A stretch of 64,000 bases of DNA, from positions 191,473-255,472 of the forward strand of contig JAIDCJ010000010.1 in the NCBI GenBank assembly GCA_029055875.1. Reading direction: 5' to 3'. The notes below the pieces were generated by a model. That model did no database searches, was not told where the DNA came from, and was given only the letters and a program-made list of their open reading frames with translations. Position numbers and translations under genes: made by a program. Source of the DNA: Clostridia bacterium (lineage in GTDB: Bacteria > Bacillota > Clostridia > Christensenellales > Borkfalkiaceae). Each line of letters starts with the position of its first letter. The first letter of the stretch is position 1. This document shows positions 1 to 7,858 of this stretch, piece by piece.

Positions 1-57
1 AAATACCTTTAATGATTGGTTGCTTTACATACAAAAAGAATAAATTTTAACAGCGAA

Positions 58-82
58 CCCTTCCTCAAATTTTGGGGAAGGG
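58..82. other. stem-loop upstream of thrC
   Basis: A 12-bp inverted repeat (left arm 58-69, right arm 71-82, one G-T pair) ends 25 nt before the thrC start. No T-tract follows on the plus strand, so it is not a classic terminator; it may be the end of an upstream transcript or an mRNA structure. The first 57 bases hold no gene I can recognise. Confidence 0.5.
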
Positions 83-107
83 TATCATCCTAAAAAGTAG
101 GTGTAAT

Positions 108-1595
108 ATGTACTTTATCAGCACGAGAGGAAAAGAGCGCGTGACGGGCGCACAGGCAATCGTCCAAGGCATTGCGGGCGACGGCGGCTTGTTCGTTCCC
201 GAAAAGTTCCCCGCGGTTTCAAGCGAAGAAATAGAAAAAATGCTTGAAATGGACTACGCCGAGCGTACGGCGTTCGTGCTCTCGAAATATCTTGACGACT
301 ATCCCGCGGACGAACTACTCACGGCAGTCCGCACCGCCTATTCGCGCTTTGAAGAGGGCGACGCCGCACCGCTTGTGAAAATCGAGGACGGCGTGTATAT
401 TTTAGAGCTCTTCCACGGCCCCACCTGCGCGTTCAAGGATATGGCGCTCACCGTGCTTCCCTATCTTTTGAAAAAGGGGTGCGAAATCGTCGGCATTAAG
501 GAAAAGGTGCTCGTGCTCGTAGCCACGAGCGGCGATACCGGCAAGGCCGCCTTAGAGGGCTTTAAGGATGCGAAGGGCGTTAAGATTATGACCTTCTATC
601 CCGAAGAGGGCGTCTCCAAAATGCAGAAGCTGCAAATGTGCACCACGGAAGGAAACAACGTGAACGTGGTTGCCGTAAACGGCAACTTCGACGACTGCCA
701 GACGGGCGTAAAAAAGATTTTCAATTCCGAGGAGTGCAGGGCGGCGTTGAAGAAAAAGGGGTATCTGCTTACTTCCGCAAACTCTATCAATTTCGGCAGG
801 CTTGCGCCGCAGATTGCGTATTATTTCTCCGCCTATTGCGATTTGATTTCGTCGGGGCAGATTCAGCTCGGCGACAAGGTAGACTTCGCCGTGCCCACGG
901 GCAACTTTGGCAACATTCTTGCCGCGTACTACGCAAAGCGCATGGGCCTGCCCGTAGGAAAACTGCTTTGCGCTTCCAACCGCAACAACGTGCTTACGCT
1001 GTTCTTCGGCAGCGGCACTTACGATACGAAGCGGCCCTTCTTCAGAACCATGTCCCCCTCTATGGATATTCTCGTTTCCTCGAACTTGGAGCGGCTTTTA
1101 TTCGAGTTTTCGGGCAGGAACGCCGCGCTTACGGCGGAGCGCATGAACGCACTCTCCGCAAAGGGGAAGTATTCGGTACACGCGGACGAGCTTGCAAAAA
1201 TGGGCGAGAGCTTCTACGCGGGCTTTGCTTCCGAGGACGACACCGTAGAATGCATTTACGAATTCTTTATGGAATACGGTTATCCCATGGATACGCACAC
1301 GGGCGTTGCCATGCACGTTGCCCAGAAGTACGCCGAGGAGCAAAAGGACGCAGAGGAGAAGCACCCCATGGTGGTGGTTTCCACGGCGAGCCCCTACAAG
1401 TTCCCGCAGGACGTTTTGTACGCACTCACGGGGAACGACGTAAAGGACAGCTATAAGGGCGTTAAGCGCATTCACCTTTTAACGGCAATGAAGGTGCCTG
1501 AGAGCTTAAAGGCAATTCGCTATCTTCCGCTTCGGTTCAAGAAAACGACGAGCCCCGCCAAAATGTTCGACGAAGTTTTAGAATTTATCGGTTAA
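108..1595 (+). CDS. thrC: threonine synthase
   Basis: This PLP enzyme converts O-phosphohomoserine to threonine in the cytoplasm. The 495-aa product starts MYFISTRG, the usual N-terminus of the longer (yeast/E. coli-like) threonine synthase class. The PLP lysine lies in HGPTCAFKD (about K110) and the phosphate-binding loop in ATSGDTGKAA (about 138-150). I chose the ATG at 108 because family alignment begins there; an in-frame TTG at 72 would add 12 unrelated residues. A weak purine stretch precedes the ATG. The gene stands alone, closed by a terminator just after its stop; no other threonine-pathway genes are in view. Confidence 0.95.
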   Translation: MYFISTRGKERVTGAQAIVQGIAGDGGLFVPEKFPAVSSEEIEKMLEMDYAERTAFVLSKYLDDYPADELLTAVRTAYSRFEEGDAAPLVKIEDGVYILELFHGPTCAFKDMALTVLPYLLKKGCEIVGIKEKVLVLVATSGDTGKAALEGFKDAKGVKIMTFYPEEGVSKMQKLQMCTTEGNNVNVVAVNGNFDDCQTGVKKIFNSEECRAALKKKGYLLTSANSINFGRLAPQIAYYFSAYCDLISSGQIQLGDKVDFAVPTGNFGNILAAYYAKRMGLPVGKLLCASNRNNVLTLFFGSGTYDTKRPFFRTMSPSMDILVSSNLERLLFEFSGRNAALTAERMNALSAKGKYSVHADELAKMGESFYAGFASEDDTVECIYEFFMEYGYPMDTHTGVAMHVAQKYAEEQKDAEEKHPMVVVSTASPYKFPQDVLYALTGNDVKDSYKGVKRIHLLTAMKVPESLKAIRYLPLRFKKTTSPAKMFDEVLEFIG

Positions 1596-1602
1596 AATAA
1601 AA

Positions 1603-1620
1603 CCCCCGCAAAAGCGGGGG
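1603..1620. terminator. bidirectional terminator between thrC and the XRE gene
   Basis: A 7-bp G/C stem (CCCCCGC/GCGGGGG) with an AAAA loop is flanked by A-rich sequence on the left and T-rich on the right, so it can terminate both convergent genes. Confidence 0.9.
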
Positions 1621-1623
1621 ATT

Positions 1624-2064
1624 TTAATTTTCTCTACCTATCAGATAATCCAAGGTAATTTTCATATAATCGGCTAATTCGCAGACGGAGGAAAGCATTG
1701 GCATTTGCCCGTTTTGCCAGTTTGTAAAATACGCGTCCTTAATGGCGGTTTCTTTGGTAATTCGGTAACGCGTCTTTCCCGTTTGTTTCATGACTGAGCG
1801 CAGGTTTGCATAAAATGGAGGAAGAGGGCGGGGGATTATTGTTTGGTCTGTTTCCGTTCTTCCTGCAAGAAAGTCTAAGGAACAATGAAAAAAGTCCGCA
1901 ACCTTTATTGCATTTTCAAGCGAAATTTCGTTTGTAGCGTTCAACCAGGTACGGACGGTAGAACCCGCCGTCCCGAGTTCTTTTGCGAGCGCTTCCGATT
2001 TCATATCATTGCGGTCAAACATCAGCTCTTTGAGCCTTTCTGAGAAAATCGACAAATGATACAT
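1624..2064 (-). CDS. tandem double-HTH XRE-family regulator (second of pair)
   Basis: This 146-aa protein contains two successive XRE/Cro-type helix-turn-helix units, roughly residues 5-68 and 80-146, each closing with the family's D-F/Y-L-x-G-R ending (LDFLAGRTE, LDYLIGREN). It is predicted to be a DNA-binding regulator with no separate ligand domain. It lies 18 nt downstream of a paralogue with the same two-HTH plan and probably shares its transcript. The target is not known; the palindrome at 2553-2596 in the shared upstream region is the obvious candidate site. Composition is more AT-rich than the flanking housekeeping genes, consistent with acquisition, though this is inference. Confidence 0.85.
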   Translation of the reverse strand: MYHLSIFSERLKELMFDRNDMKSEALAKELGTAGSTVRTWLNATNEISLENAIKVADFFHCSLDFLAGRTETDQTIIPRPLPPFYANLRSVMKQTGKTRYRITKETAIKDAYFTNWQNGQMPMLSSVCELADYMKITLDYLIGREN

Positions 2065-2082
2065 AAACTTCTGATTAAGGTG

Positions 2083-2520
2083 TTAAATTTCTCTGCCGAG
2101 AATATAATCTACCGAGCGGTCAAGGGCTTCGGCAATTTTTACAACGTTCACGATTGAAGGCTGTGTCTTTCCCCTAACCCAATAACGCATAACCGATTCG
2201 GGAATGTTCGTTCTTCTCCGCAGTTCGGCGCGCGTAATATTGTTTTCTTTGCAAAGCTCTAACAAACGGGTTCCGAAGGGCGGACAAGGTTTGAAACGCT
2301 TTGCATAATTTTCGGATTCAATTCCCAAAAGAAAATCGGTCGTGCATTGAAAATAATCGGCGAGACGCAAAGTCATTTGCAGAGATGGATAGAATCTCCC
2401 AATGATATAATGGCTTATATTAGAATTTCCGCTACCCAATTTTTTGCTAAGCTCCGTGGGAGTGATTCCCTCGTCAAAAATCAATTCTGAAAGCCTTTCG
2501 CCAAATTTCGACAAATTCAT
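2083..2520 (-). CDS. tandem double-HTH XRE-family regulator (first of pair)
   Basis: A 145-aa protein with two XRE-type HTH units, about residues 4-65 (ending TDFLLGIES) and 78-145 (ending VDYILGREI). It is a paralogue of the adjacent downstream gene, from which it differs at most positions, so the duplication is old or the two were co-inherited. The start ATG has an AGGAG ribosome-binding site 8 nt upstream. It is divergent from a small gene at 2660, and the intergenic region carries a perfect 11-bp inverted repeat positioned to repress both directions. Likely an autoregulated repressor; its ligand or inducer is unknown. Confidence 0.85.
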   Translation of the reverse strand: MNLSKFGERLSELIFDEGITPTELSKKLGSGNSNISHYIIGRFYPSLQMTLRLADYFQCTTDFLLGIESENYAKRFKPCPPFGTRLLELCKENNITRAELRRRTNIPESVMRYWVRGKTQPSIVNVVKIAEALDRSVDYILGREI

Positions 2521-2552
2521 ACAAACACTCCTATTTTTCTACAAAATATTCT

Positions 2553-2596
2553 CAGCGAAATTCAACGAAATTGCTTGCCGTCGTGGAATTTCGCTG
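2553..2596. promoter_or_regulatory. probable XRE operator palindrome
   Basis: The 11-bp sequence CAGCGAAATTC at 2553-2563 recurs inverted as GAATTTCGCTG at 2586-2596. An extra direct half-site (CGAAATT) lies just right of the left arm. The right arm fills the spacer of the plus-strand promoter (2575-2603), the left arm sits upstream of the minus-strand regulators. Confidence 0.75.
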
Positions 2597-2603
2597 ATAT
2601 AAT
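2575..2603 (+). promoter_or_regulatory. sigma-A promoter for the small gene at 2660
   Basis: TTGCCG (2575-2580) and TATAAT (2598-2603) are separated by 17 nt. The operator right arm (2586-2596) lies inside the spacer, which predicts repression by an XRE protein. Confidence 0.75.
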
Positions 2604-2659
2604 ATAGCTACACTATCTATGCGCAGGATGTGAATAAAAATTCGCGAGGAACAAAAGAA

Positions 2660-2854
2660 ATGAACAAAAAGCTACGGCAAGAGCAAAAAGACGAGCATGA
2701 ACGTGACGTCGAAACGGCGGATTTACTTCTTTCGGTAAAATACGCTTTGAACAATCGTATCGGGGCGGGAATAGAAATACTGAGCAGTAATTCTTTGCTT
2801 TTATCGTTTGAAAGCGGCGAGCGGTTTGAATTGAAAATTGAAAGGAAAGCATAG
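2660..2854 (+). CDS. small hypothetical protein divergent from XRE regulators
   Basis: A 64-aa protein I do not recognise. The first 20 residues are highly charged (Lys/Glu/Gln-rich, likely helical) and the rest alternates hydrophobic and polar residues, ending in a basic tail. I chose the ATG at 2660 because GAGGA at 2646-2650 is well spaced; a GTG at 2630 would add 10 residues without a ribosome-binding site. A strong promoter, an operator and a terminator frame it, which supports it being real. Being the only plus-strand target of the XRE operator, it may be the regulated output of this locus. Confidence 0.65.
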   Translation: MNKKLRQEQKDEHERDVETADLLLSVKYALNNRIGAGIEILSSNSLLLSFESGERFELKIERKA

Positions 2855-2868
2855 CTATATTTTATGAT

Positions 2869-2904
2869 AAAGCCGCGCCGACTATTTTAGTCGGCGCGGC
2901 TTTA
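2869..2904 (+). terminator. terminator after the small gene
   Basis: A near-perfect stem of up to 17 bp (arms 2869-2885 and 2887-2903, GC-rich in the middle) ends in TTTATT. Confidence 0.9.
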
Positions 2905-2938
2905 TTGTGTAAACAAAATGAAATGCAAAGGGAATGCC

Positions 2939-2967
2939 TTGCAATTTTTGAAAGAGTATGTTATACT
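2939..2967 (+). promoter_or_regulatory. trpS promoter, start codon 12 nt after the -10 box
   Basis: TTGCAA (2939-2944), 17-nt spacer, TATACT (2962-2967). The trpS ATG at 2980 falls about 6 nt after the expected transcription start and no Shine-Dalgarno sequence precedes it. Confidence 0.8.
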
Positions 2968-2979
2968 GTTTGGTAAGTT

Positions 2980-3975
2980 ATGGAAAAGAAAATTTTGTAT
3001 TCGGCGGTTCAGCCGAGCGGAAACCTCACAATCGGAAACTATGCGGGCGCAATCCGTAACTGGGTGCAGCTGCAAAACGAGAACGATTGTTTTTACGCCA
3101 TTGCCAATATGCACGCCATCACCGTGCGCCAAGAGCCTGCCGAGCTTCGCCGTCATACGTTGGAGCTTGCCGCGCTCTATATTGCCTGCGGAATCGACCC
3201 CGAAAAGTGCGCGCTCTACGTGCAGTCGCAGGTGCCTCAGCACGCGGAACTCATGTGGGTTCTTAACACCATTACCTACGTCGGCGAAATGAACCGCATG
3301 ACGCAGTTCAAGGATAAATCTCAAAAGCACGCCGATAATATCAACATGGGGCTTATGGACTACCCCGTGCTCATGGCGGCGGATATCCTTTTATATCAGG
3401 CAGACCTCGTGCCCGTGGGACACGACCAAAAGCAGCACGTGGAAATCGCACGCGATATTGCAATACGCTTTAATAACCGTTACGGCGAGACCTTCCGCGT
3501 ACCCGAGCCCCTCATTATGAAATCGGGCGCGAAGATTGCTTCGCTCCAAGAGCCCACCAAGAAGATGAGCAAGTCGGACGAGAATATCAACGCCTGCATC
3601 TATATGTCGGACGATAAGGATACCGTCATTCGCAAGTTCAAGCGTGCCGTGACGGATAGCGACAATGAAATCCGCATCTCGGACGAAAAGCCGGGGATCA
3701 CCAACCTGCTTACCATTTACGCGACCTTTACGGGCAAGACCGTAGAGGAGGCGGAAAAGGAGTTCGCGGGCAAGGGCTACGGCGATTTCAAGCTCGCCGT
3801 TGGGGAGGCGGTTGCGGACGCACTCGCGCCCATTCAGGCGGAGCAGAAAAAACTGCTTGCCGATAAAACGTATCTTACAGGCGTTCTCGCTTCGGGTGCG
3901 GAGCGTGCCTATAAGGCGGCGCGGAAAACGCTTTCCAAGGTGTACCGCAAAGTCGGCTTCTATCAGGGTGAATAA
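2980..3975 (+). CDS. trpS: tryptophanyl-tRNA synthetase
   Basis: Class I aminoacyl-tRNA synthetase charging tRNA-Trp. The 331-aa length is normal. The HIGH-type signature is in PSGNLTIGNY (12-21) and the KMSKS loop is at about 194-199 (KKMSKS). The N-terminus MEKKILYSAVQPSG matches the family, fixing the start at 2980. No ribosome-binding site is visible and the promoter -10 box ends only 12 nt upstream, so the mRNA is probably leaderless or nearly so. The DUF5685 gene follows 2 nt after the stop, so the two are likely cotranscribed. Confidence 0.97.
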   Translation: MEKKILYSAVQPSGNLTIGNYAGAIRNWVQLQNENDCFYAIANMHAITVRQEPAELRRHTLELAALYIACGIDPEKCALYVQSQVPQHAELMWVLNTITYVGEMNRMTQFKDKSQKHADNINMGLMDYPVLMAADILLYQADLVPVGHDQKQHVEIARDIAIRFNNRYGETFRVPEPLIMKSGAKIASLQEPTKKMSKSDENINACIYMSDDKDTVIRKFKRAVTDSDNEIRISDEKPGITNLLTIYATFTGKTVEEAEKEFAGKGYGDFKLAVGEAVADALAPIQAEQKKLLADKTYLTGVLASGAERAYKAARKTLSKVYRKVGFYQGE

Positions 3976-3977
3976 GC

Positions 3978-4844
3978 GTGTTCGGTTACATTCGGTACGA
4001 TTACCCCAACCTCTATATTAAAGACCTCATGCTCTATAAGGCGCTCTACTGCGGGCTGTGCAAGAGCATCGGCAAAGCCTGCGGACAGATGGCACGCGTG
4101 GGACTTACCTATGATTTTACATTTCTCTCCGCGCTTTTGCATAACATGACGGGTACGGATATTAAGGTGGAAAAGCAGAACTGCTTCGAGCACTGCTTCA
4201 AAAAACGCCCCATTGCAAAGGTTGACGAGCTGACGAAGGAGCTCGGCGCGCTCAATACGGTGATGCTGTATTACAAGCTGACGGACGATATCGCAGACGG
4301 CGGCAAGGGGCGCGGGAAACGCATTTGGTTCAAAAAGGGCTTCAAGCGTGCGAAGAAGAAATATCCCGCACTTGTGGAAATCGTCGAGCGGTATATGACG
4401 GAGCAGTCCAAAACGGAGCAGGCAAAGACGCCTTCACCCGACGCGGCGGCAGATCCTTCCGCTTGTATGATGCGCGAAATTTCCGTTCACTTTTTGGGTG
4501 AGCGTGCAACCGAGGCGACGGGGGAGCTTTTCTACGAGCTTGGCAAGTGGGTGTATCTTATCGACGCGCTGGACGACTACGATAAAGATTTGAAAAAGAA
4601 AAATTACAATCCGTTCGTTCTGAGCTACGGCTCGAAAAGCAAAGCGGAGCTTATGGAAAAGAACGGCGGGGAAATTTCCTTTTTGTTCGATACGTTGTTT
4701 TATTCCCTGCGGGAGAGTTTAAGTAAAATAGAGTTCCATTTCAACCGTGATTTAACGGATAACGTGCTCCTGCGTGGACTGCCTATGGAAACGGCGCGGG
4801 TGATGAAAGGCGCAAAGCCCGAAAAAATGCAGGCGAAAATTTAG
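3978..4844 (+). CDS. DUF5685-type family protein
   Basis: A 288-aa cytoplasmic protein (GTG start, 2 nt after trpS) that I match to the DUF5685 family, found mainly in Clostridia and without assigned function. The N-terminus carries the characteristic Y-C-G-L-C motif (C25, C28) followed by C35 and a second pair C69/C73, a likely metal or thiol site. Two Asp-rich helices stand out: DDIAD at 103-107 and DALDDYDKD at 196-204, reminiscent of the paired motifs of class I isoprenoid synthases; that comparison is inference. It leads a cluster with two Cys-tailed TPR proteins and a membrane protein. Family assignment comes from memory of the motif. Confidence 0.75.
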   Translation: MFGYIRYDYPNLYIKDLMLYKALYCGLCKSIGKACGQMARVGLTYDFTFLSALLHNMTGTDIKVEKQNCFEHCFKKRPIAKVDELTKELGALNTVMLYYKLTDDIADGGKGRGKRIWFKKGFKRAKKKYPALVEIVERYMTEQSKTEQAKTPSPDAAADPSACMMREISVHFLGERATEATGELFYELGKWVYLIDALDDYDKDLKKKNYNPFVLSYGSKSKAELMEKNGGEISFLFDTLFYSLRESLSKIEFHFNRDLTDNVLLRGLPMETARVMKGAKPEKMQAKI

Positions 4845-4853
4845 AGGTGCGAT

Positions 4854-5246
4854 ATGGACGAGGAGAGGGAAGAGGAGTTCTTCGGGAAGGTGCGTAAGGC
4901 GCTCGATATCGGCGACGCGGGACGCGCGGAAAAACTACTCTACGAAATTGAGGAACGCAATGCGGAGTGGTATTATTTGCAGTCACTTGTATTCCGCGAA
5001 AAAATGTGGTTTTCGGAGAGCAGAAAGAGCATTAAAAAAGCAATCAAGCTCGAACCCAAAAACAAAGAATATAGAACTGCGTTGAAAGAACTTGAACAGA
5101 AGGCAAAGGAAAACCGCAAAAAAGAACGGGCGGAGCAAAAAGAACGAGAACGTCATGCCCAGCAGATGGGTGCAACAGACAAGGCGGATGCTGCGTTATG
5201 TCAGGCAATCTGTGAAGGATTGTGCGACGGTTGCAACGGTTGCTAA
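4854..5246 (+). CDS. TPR-like protein with Cys-rich C-terminal tail
   Basis: A 130-aa protein. Residues 5-80 form a TPR-like helical unit (GDAGRAEKLLYEIEERNAEW..LQS), residues 85-108 are a highly charged helix and the last 17 residues contain five cysteines (CQAICEGLCDGCNGC). The helical core is clearly paralogous to the middle of the next gene, including N-A-E-W/H-Y-L-Q-S and a shared E-S-K/R-K pattern, but this copy has no J-like domain. No function is known. The shared tail style suggests both proteins bind the same metal, thiol or membrane partner. Confidence 0.75.
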   Translation: MDEEREEEFFGKVRKALDIGDAGRAEKLLYEIEERNAEWYYLQSLVFREKMWFSESRKSIKKAIKLEPKNKEYRTALKELEQKAKENRKKERAEQKERERHAQQMGATDKADAALCQAICEGLCDGCNGC

Positions 5247-5270
5247 GAATAATAAATTTAAGGTAAATGT

Positions 5271-5879
5271 ATGAATCAGGAAAATTACGAGATTTTACAA
5301 ATAAGCCCTTCTGCGACGGACGAGGAAATCAAAGCGCAGTACGAGCGTCTGAAAGCCAGGTATAACGAAGAGAAGTGGCAGGACGGCGAGGCGGGCAACA
5401 ACGCCGCAAAAATGCTTGGAAAGCTCGACGCCGCTTATAACGAAATTATGGAAGAGCGCAAGGAGAAGAGTGAAAACACGAGCGGCGCGAGTGCGTTCGA
5501 CGAGGTTGCAAGCTGTATCCGCAGCGGCGATATCACGCGTGCACAGCAACTCCTTGACGGCTTCAACGAGAGGAATGCGGAATGGCACTATTTGCAGTCC
5601 GTCGTATTCTTCAAAAAGAATTGGATGAACGAGAGCAAGAAACAGCTCGAAATCGCCATGCAGATGGACGGAAGCAATCCCAAGTACCGCGAAGCGTACG
5701 AAAAGCTCAGCGGGCGCGCAAACTATACCGAGCAGACGGGCGGTGCGCAGAATATCAACCCCAACCCCGCTTCGGGTGACGATCAGATGGGCGGAAACTG
5801 GTGCGCAAACTGCGCAAGTATGTGCTATACCTTCCTCTGCGTAAACTGTCTTTTCAATCTCTGCTGTAACTGCCATTAA
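5271..5879 (+). CDS. degenerate J-domain / TPR protein with Cys-rich tail
   Basis: A 202-aa protein. Residues 1-65 resemble a DnaJ J domain (NYEILQISPSATDEEIKAQYERLKARY ... LDAAYNEIMEE) but the HPD tripeptide that stimulates DnaK is replaced by N-E-E, so it should not act as a normal co-chaperone. Residues 80-145 are the TPR-like unit shared with the preceding gene. The last 28 residues contain eight cysteines and one terminal His (CANCASMC, LCVNC, LCCNCH). It begins 24 nt after its paralogue and precedes a membrane protein by 2 nt, indicating one operon. Confidence 0.8.
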   Translation: MNQENYEILQISPSATDEEIKAQYERLKARYNEEKWQDGEAGNNAAKMLGKLDAAYNEIMEERKEKSENTSGASAFDEVASCIRSGDITRAQQLLDGFNERNAEWHYLQSVVFFKKNWMNESKKQLEIAMQMDGSNPKYREAYEKLSGRANYTEQTGGAQNINPNPASGDDQMGGNWCANCASMCYTFLCVNCLFNLCCNCH

Positions 5880-5881
5880 TA

Positions 5882-6430
5882 ATGAAAAGATTTTCAAAAT
5901 CTTATGAAATCGCGCTCTCCGCTATCGCCTGCGCCTTTGCGGCAATGGCGCTCACGCTCGGCACCTACGTAGACGTAATGCTCGCGGCGGGGTATCTTCT
6001 GGCGGTGTTCGCGCTCATGGTTCCGCTCTCCAAGGAATTTATCTGGGGCGGTGCGCTCGCCTTTATCGGGGCAAGCCTTCTTGCGTTCCTCTTTAATATC
6101 GGCGGAATTTTGAAGCTTGCGCCGTTTATGATTTTCTTCGGGCTTCACCCGCTCGTCAATTTTCTGCAAAAGAAGTATATTCACAAGCTCCCCGTACATA
6201 TCGCGGTGTTTGCGGTAAAAGCCTTGTGGTTTGACGGCGTGCTGTTATTTTTGTGGTTCTTGGTGGGGCCGCTGTTCGGGCTGAACGAGCTTTCGTTTTA
6301 CCCCGAGCTCGCAAAATATATTTACTATATCGTCTTTTTCGGCGGTACGCTTTTATTCGCCGCATACGATTACATGATGTTCCTCTGCCAGCGTTCGGTG
6401 AACGCAATCGTCAGGAGAATCAGGAGGTAA
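5882..6430 (+). CDS. polytopic membrane protein, possibly ECF S-component-like
   Basis: A 182-aa protein with about five hydrophobic segments (roughly residues 10-30, 33-50, 55-75, 105-128 and 140-165) and a basic C-terminus (VRRIRR). The compact five-helix layout and the Lys/Arg N-terminus recall small energy-coupling-factor substrate-binding components, but no diagnostic motif is visible, so the role stays open. It directly follows the Cys-tailed TPR genes and precedes rlmD by 3 nt, so it probably belongs to the same transcript. Confidence 0.6.
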   Translation: MKRFSKSYEIALSAIACAFAAMALTLGTYVDVMLAAGYLLAVFALMVPLSKEFIWGGALAFIGASLLAFLFNIGGILKLAPFMIFFGLHPLVNFLQKKYIHKLPVHIAVFAVKALWFDGVLLFLWFLVGPLFGLNELSFYPELAKYIYYIVFFGGTLLFAAYDYMMFLCQRSVNAIVRRIRR

Positions 6431-6433
6431 GGT

Positions 6434-7858
6434 TTGGAAAAGAATGAAACCGTCGTCGCTATCGCGGACGCCCTCGGCAGCAGTGGAGAGGGAATCGTAC
6501 GCCTTGGCGGCGTTACTGTTTTTGTGCCCTATTTGCTCCCCCGTGAAAAGGCAAAAATCAAAATTCTAAAATGCAAGGGCAATATCGCCTACGGCAAAAT
6601 CGAAGAAATCTTAACGCCCGCCGAGGAGCGCGACCGCCCGCATTGCGCTGTGTTTTCCCGCTGCGGGGGCTGTCAGCTCCAACATATGCGCTACCGCGTG
6701 CAGCTCAAACTGAAAACTTCAATCGTGAGCGACGCGCTCAAGAAAATCGGCGGGATAGAGTTTCCCGTATCTCCTTGCGTAAGGAGTGAGAACGAATACG
6801 GCTACCGCAATAAACTTCAACTTCCTATCGGAAGAGTGAACGGAGAAAACGCCGTCGGGTTTTACGCAGAGCGGTCGCACCGCATCGTGCCCACCGACGA
6901 ATGCCCCATTCACCCCGAATGGGCGGGAAAGCTGATTGCCGCAGTCAAGAACTTTATGGAAAAGTGCGGGCTGGACGGCTACGACGACGAAACGGGAAAC
7001 GGACAGCTCCGCCATATCGTGGTGCGGGAGATTCGCGGCAAGTATATCGTCACGCTCGTTTCTACCGTGCCCGAAATCAAGGGAATCGATTATTTCCTTT
7101 ATCTTTTAGACGGAATTTTTCCCGAATATAGCTTCTATCTGAATCTGAACGATAAAAAGACGAACGTCATTTTCGGGGAGCAGTTCACGCTCTTGAAGGG
7201 AAAAGGGTTTTACGATTGCACCGAAAACGGCGTTACGTACGAGGCGGGTGCGCAGACCTTCGTGCAGGTGAACGCGTCCGTCCGCGGCAAGCTTTACGAT
7301 AGGGTTGTTTCTCTGATTGAAAAGGACGAAACGGTAATAGACTGTTTTTCGGGCGGCGGGCTTTTAACCGCAATGCTTGCGAAGAAATGCAAGAAGGCGT
7401 ACGGAATTGAAATCGTGCCCGAAGCGAGTAGGTGCGCCGAGGCAGTGGCGGAGCGGAACGGACTTTCCGATAAAATGACGAATATCTGCGGAAGGGTGGA
7501 GGACACGCTTTCGGATATTTTGGCGAAGGAGCCGAACGCGACGCTCGTTTTAGACCCGCCCCGCGCAGGCGTGGAGCGGAGCGTATTGAAAGCGATTCTC
7601 GCCTACGGCGCGAAGAAGATCATCATGGTTTCTTGCGATCCCGCAACGCTTGCGCGCGATCTCGGAATTTTGACGGGAAGCCTTGTTGAAACGGAAAAGG
7701 GCGAGCTTGTAAAGTCGGCTTCTCCTGACGGAAAGTACACGCTCACCGCAGTAGAGCCGTTTGATATGTTCCCGCAGACAAAGCATGTGGAAACGCTCGT
7801 GGTGCTTTCCCACAAATTCAAGTCAGTCGGGGCACAGAATGCCCGCGTTGGGGAATGA
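6434..7858 (+). CDS. rlmD: 23S rRNA (uracil-C5)-methyltransferase, RlmD/RumA family
   Basis: Methylates a uridine of 23S rRNA (U1939 type) using SAM. The 474-aa product has an N-terminal TRAM-like domain (1-60), iron-sulfur ligands C71, C77 and C80, the SAM loop DCFSGGG, LDPPRAG, and the catalytic-cysteine motif VSCDPATL near residue 400. The start is a TTG at 6434 with AGGAGG 6 nt upstream; no in-frame ATG is nearby. The last ~14 residues after HVETLVVLSHK are unlike the family and are read out of frame from the SDR remnant that follows, so this tail looks newly acquired. Confidence 0.93.
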   Translation: MEKNETVVAIADALGSSGEGIVRLGGVTVFVPYLLPREKAKIKILKCKGNIAYGKIEEILTPAEERDRPHCAVFSRCGGCQLQHMRYRVQLKLKTSIVSDALKKIGGIEFPVSPCVRSENEYGYRNKLQLPIGRVNGENAVGFYAERSHRIVPTDECPIHPEWAGKLIAAVKNFMEKCGLDGYDDETGNGQLRHIVVREIRGKYIVTLVSTVPEIKGIDYFLYLLDGIFPEYSFYLNLNDKKTNVIFGEQFTLLKGKGFYDCTENGVTYEAGAQTFVQVNASVRGKLYDRVVSLIEKDETVIDCFSGGGLLTAMLAKKCKKAYGIEIVPEASRCAEAVAERNGLSDKMTNICGRVEDTLSDILAKEPNATLVLDPPRAGVERSVLKAILAYGAKKIIMVSCDPATLARDLGILTGSLVETEKGELVKSASPDGKYTLTAVEPFDMFPQTKHVETLVVLSHKFKSVGAQNARVGE

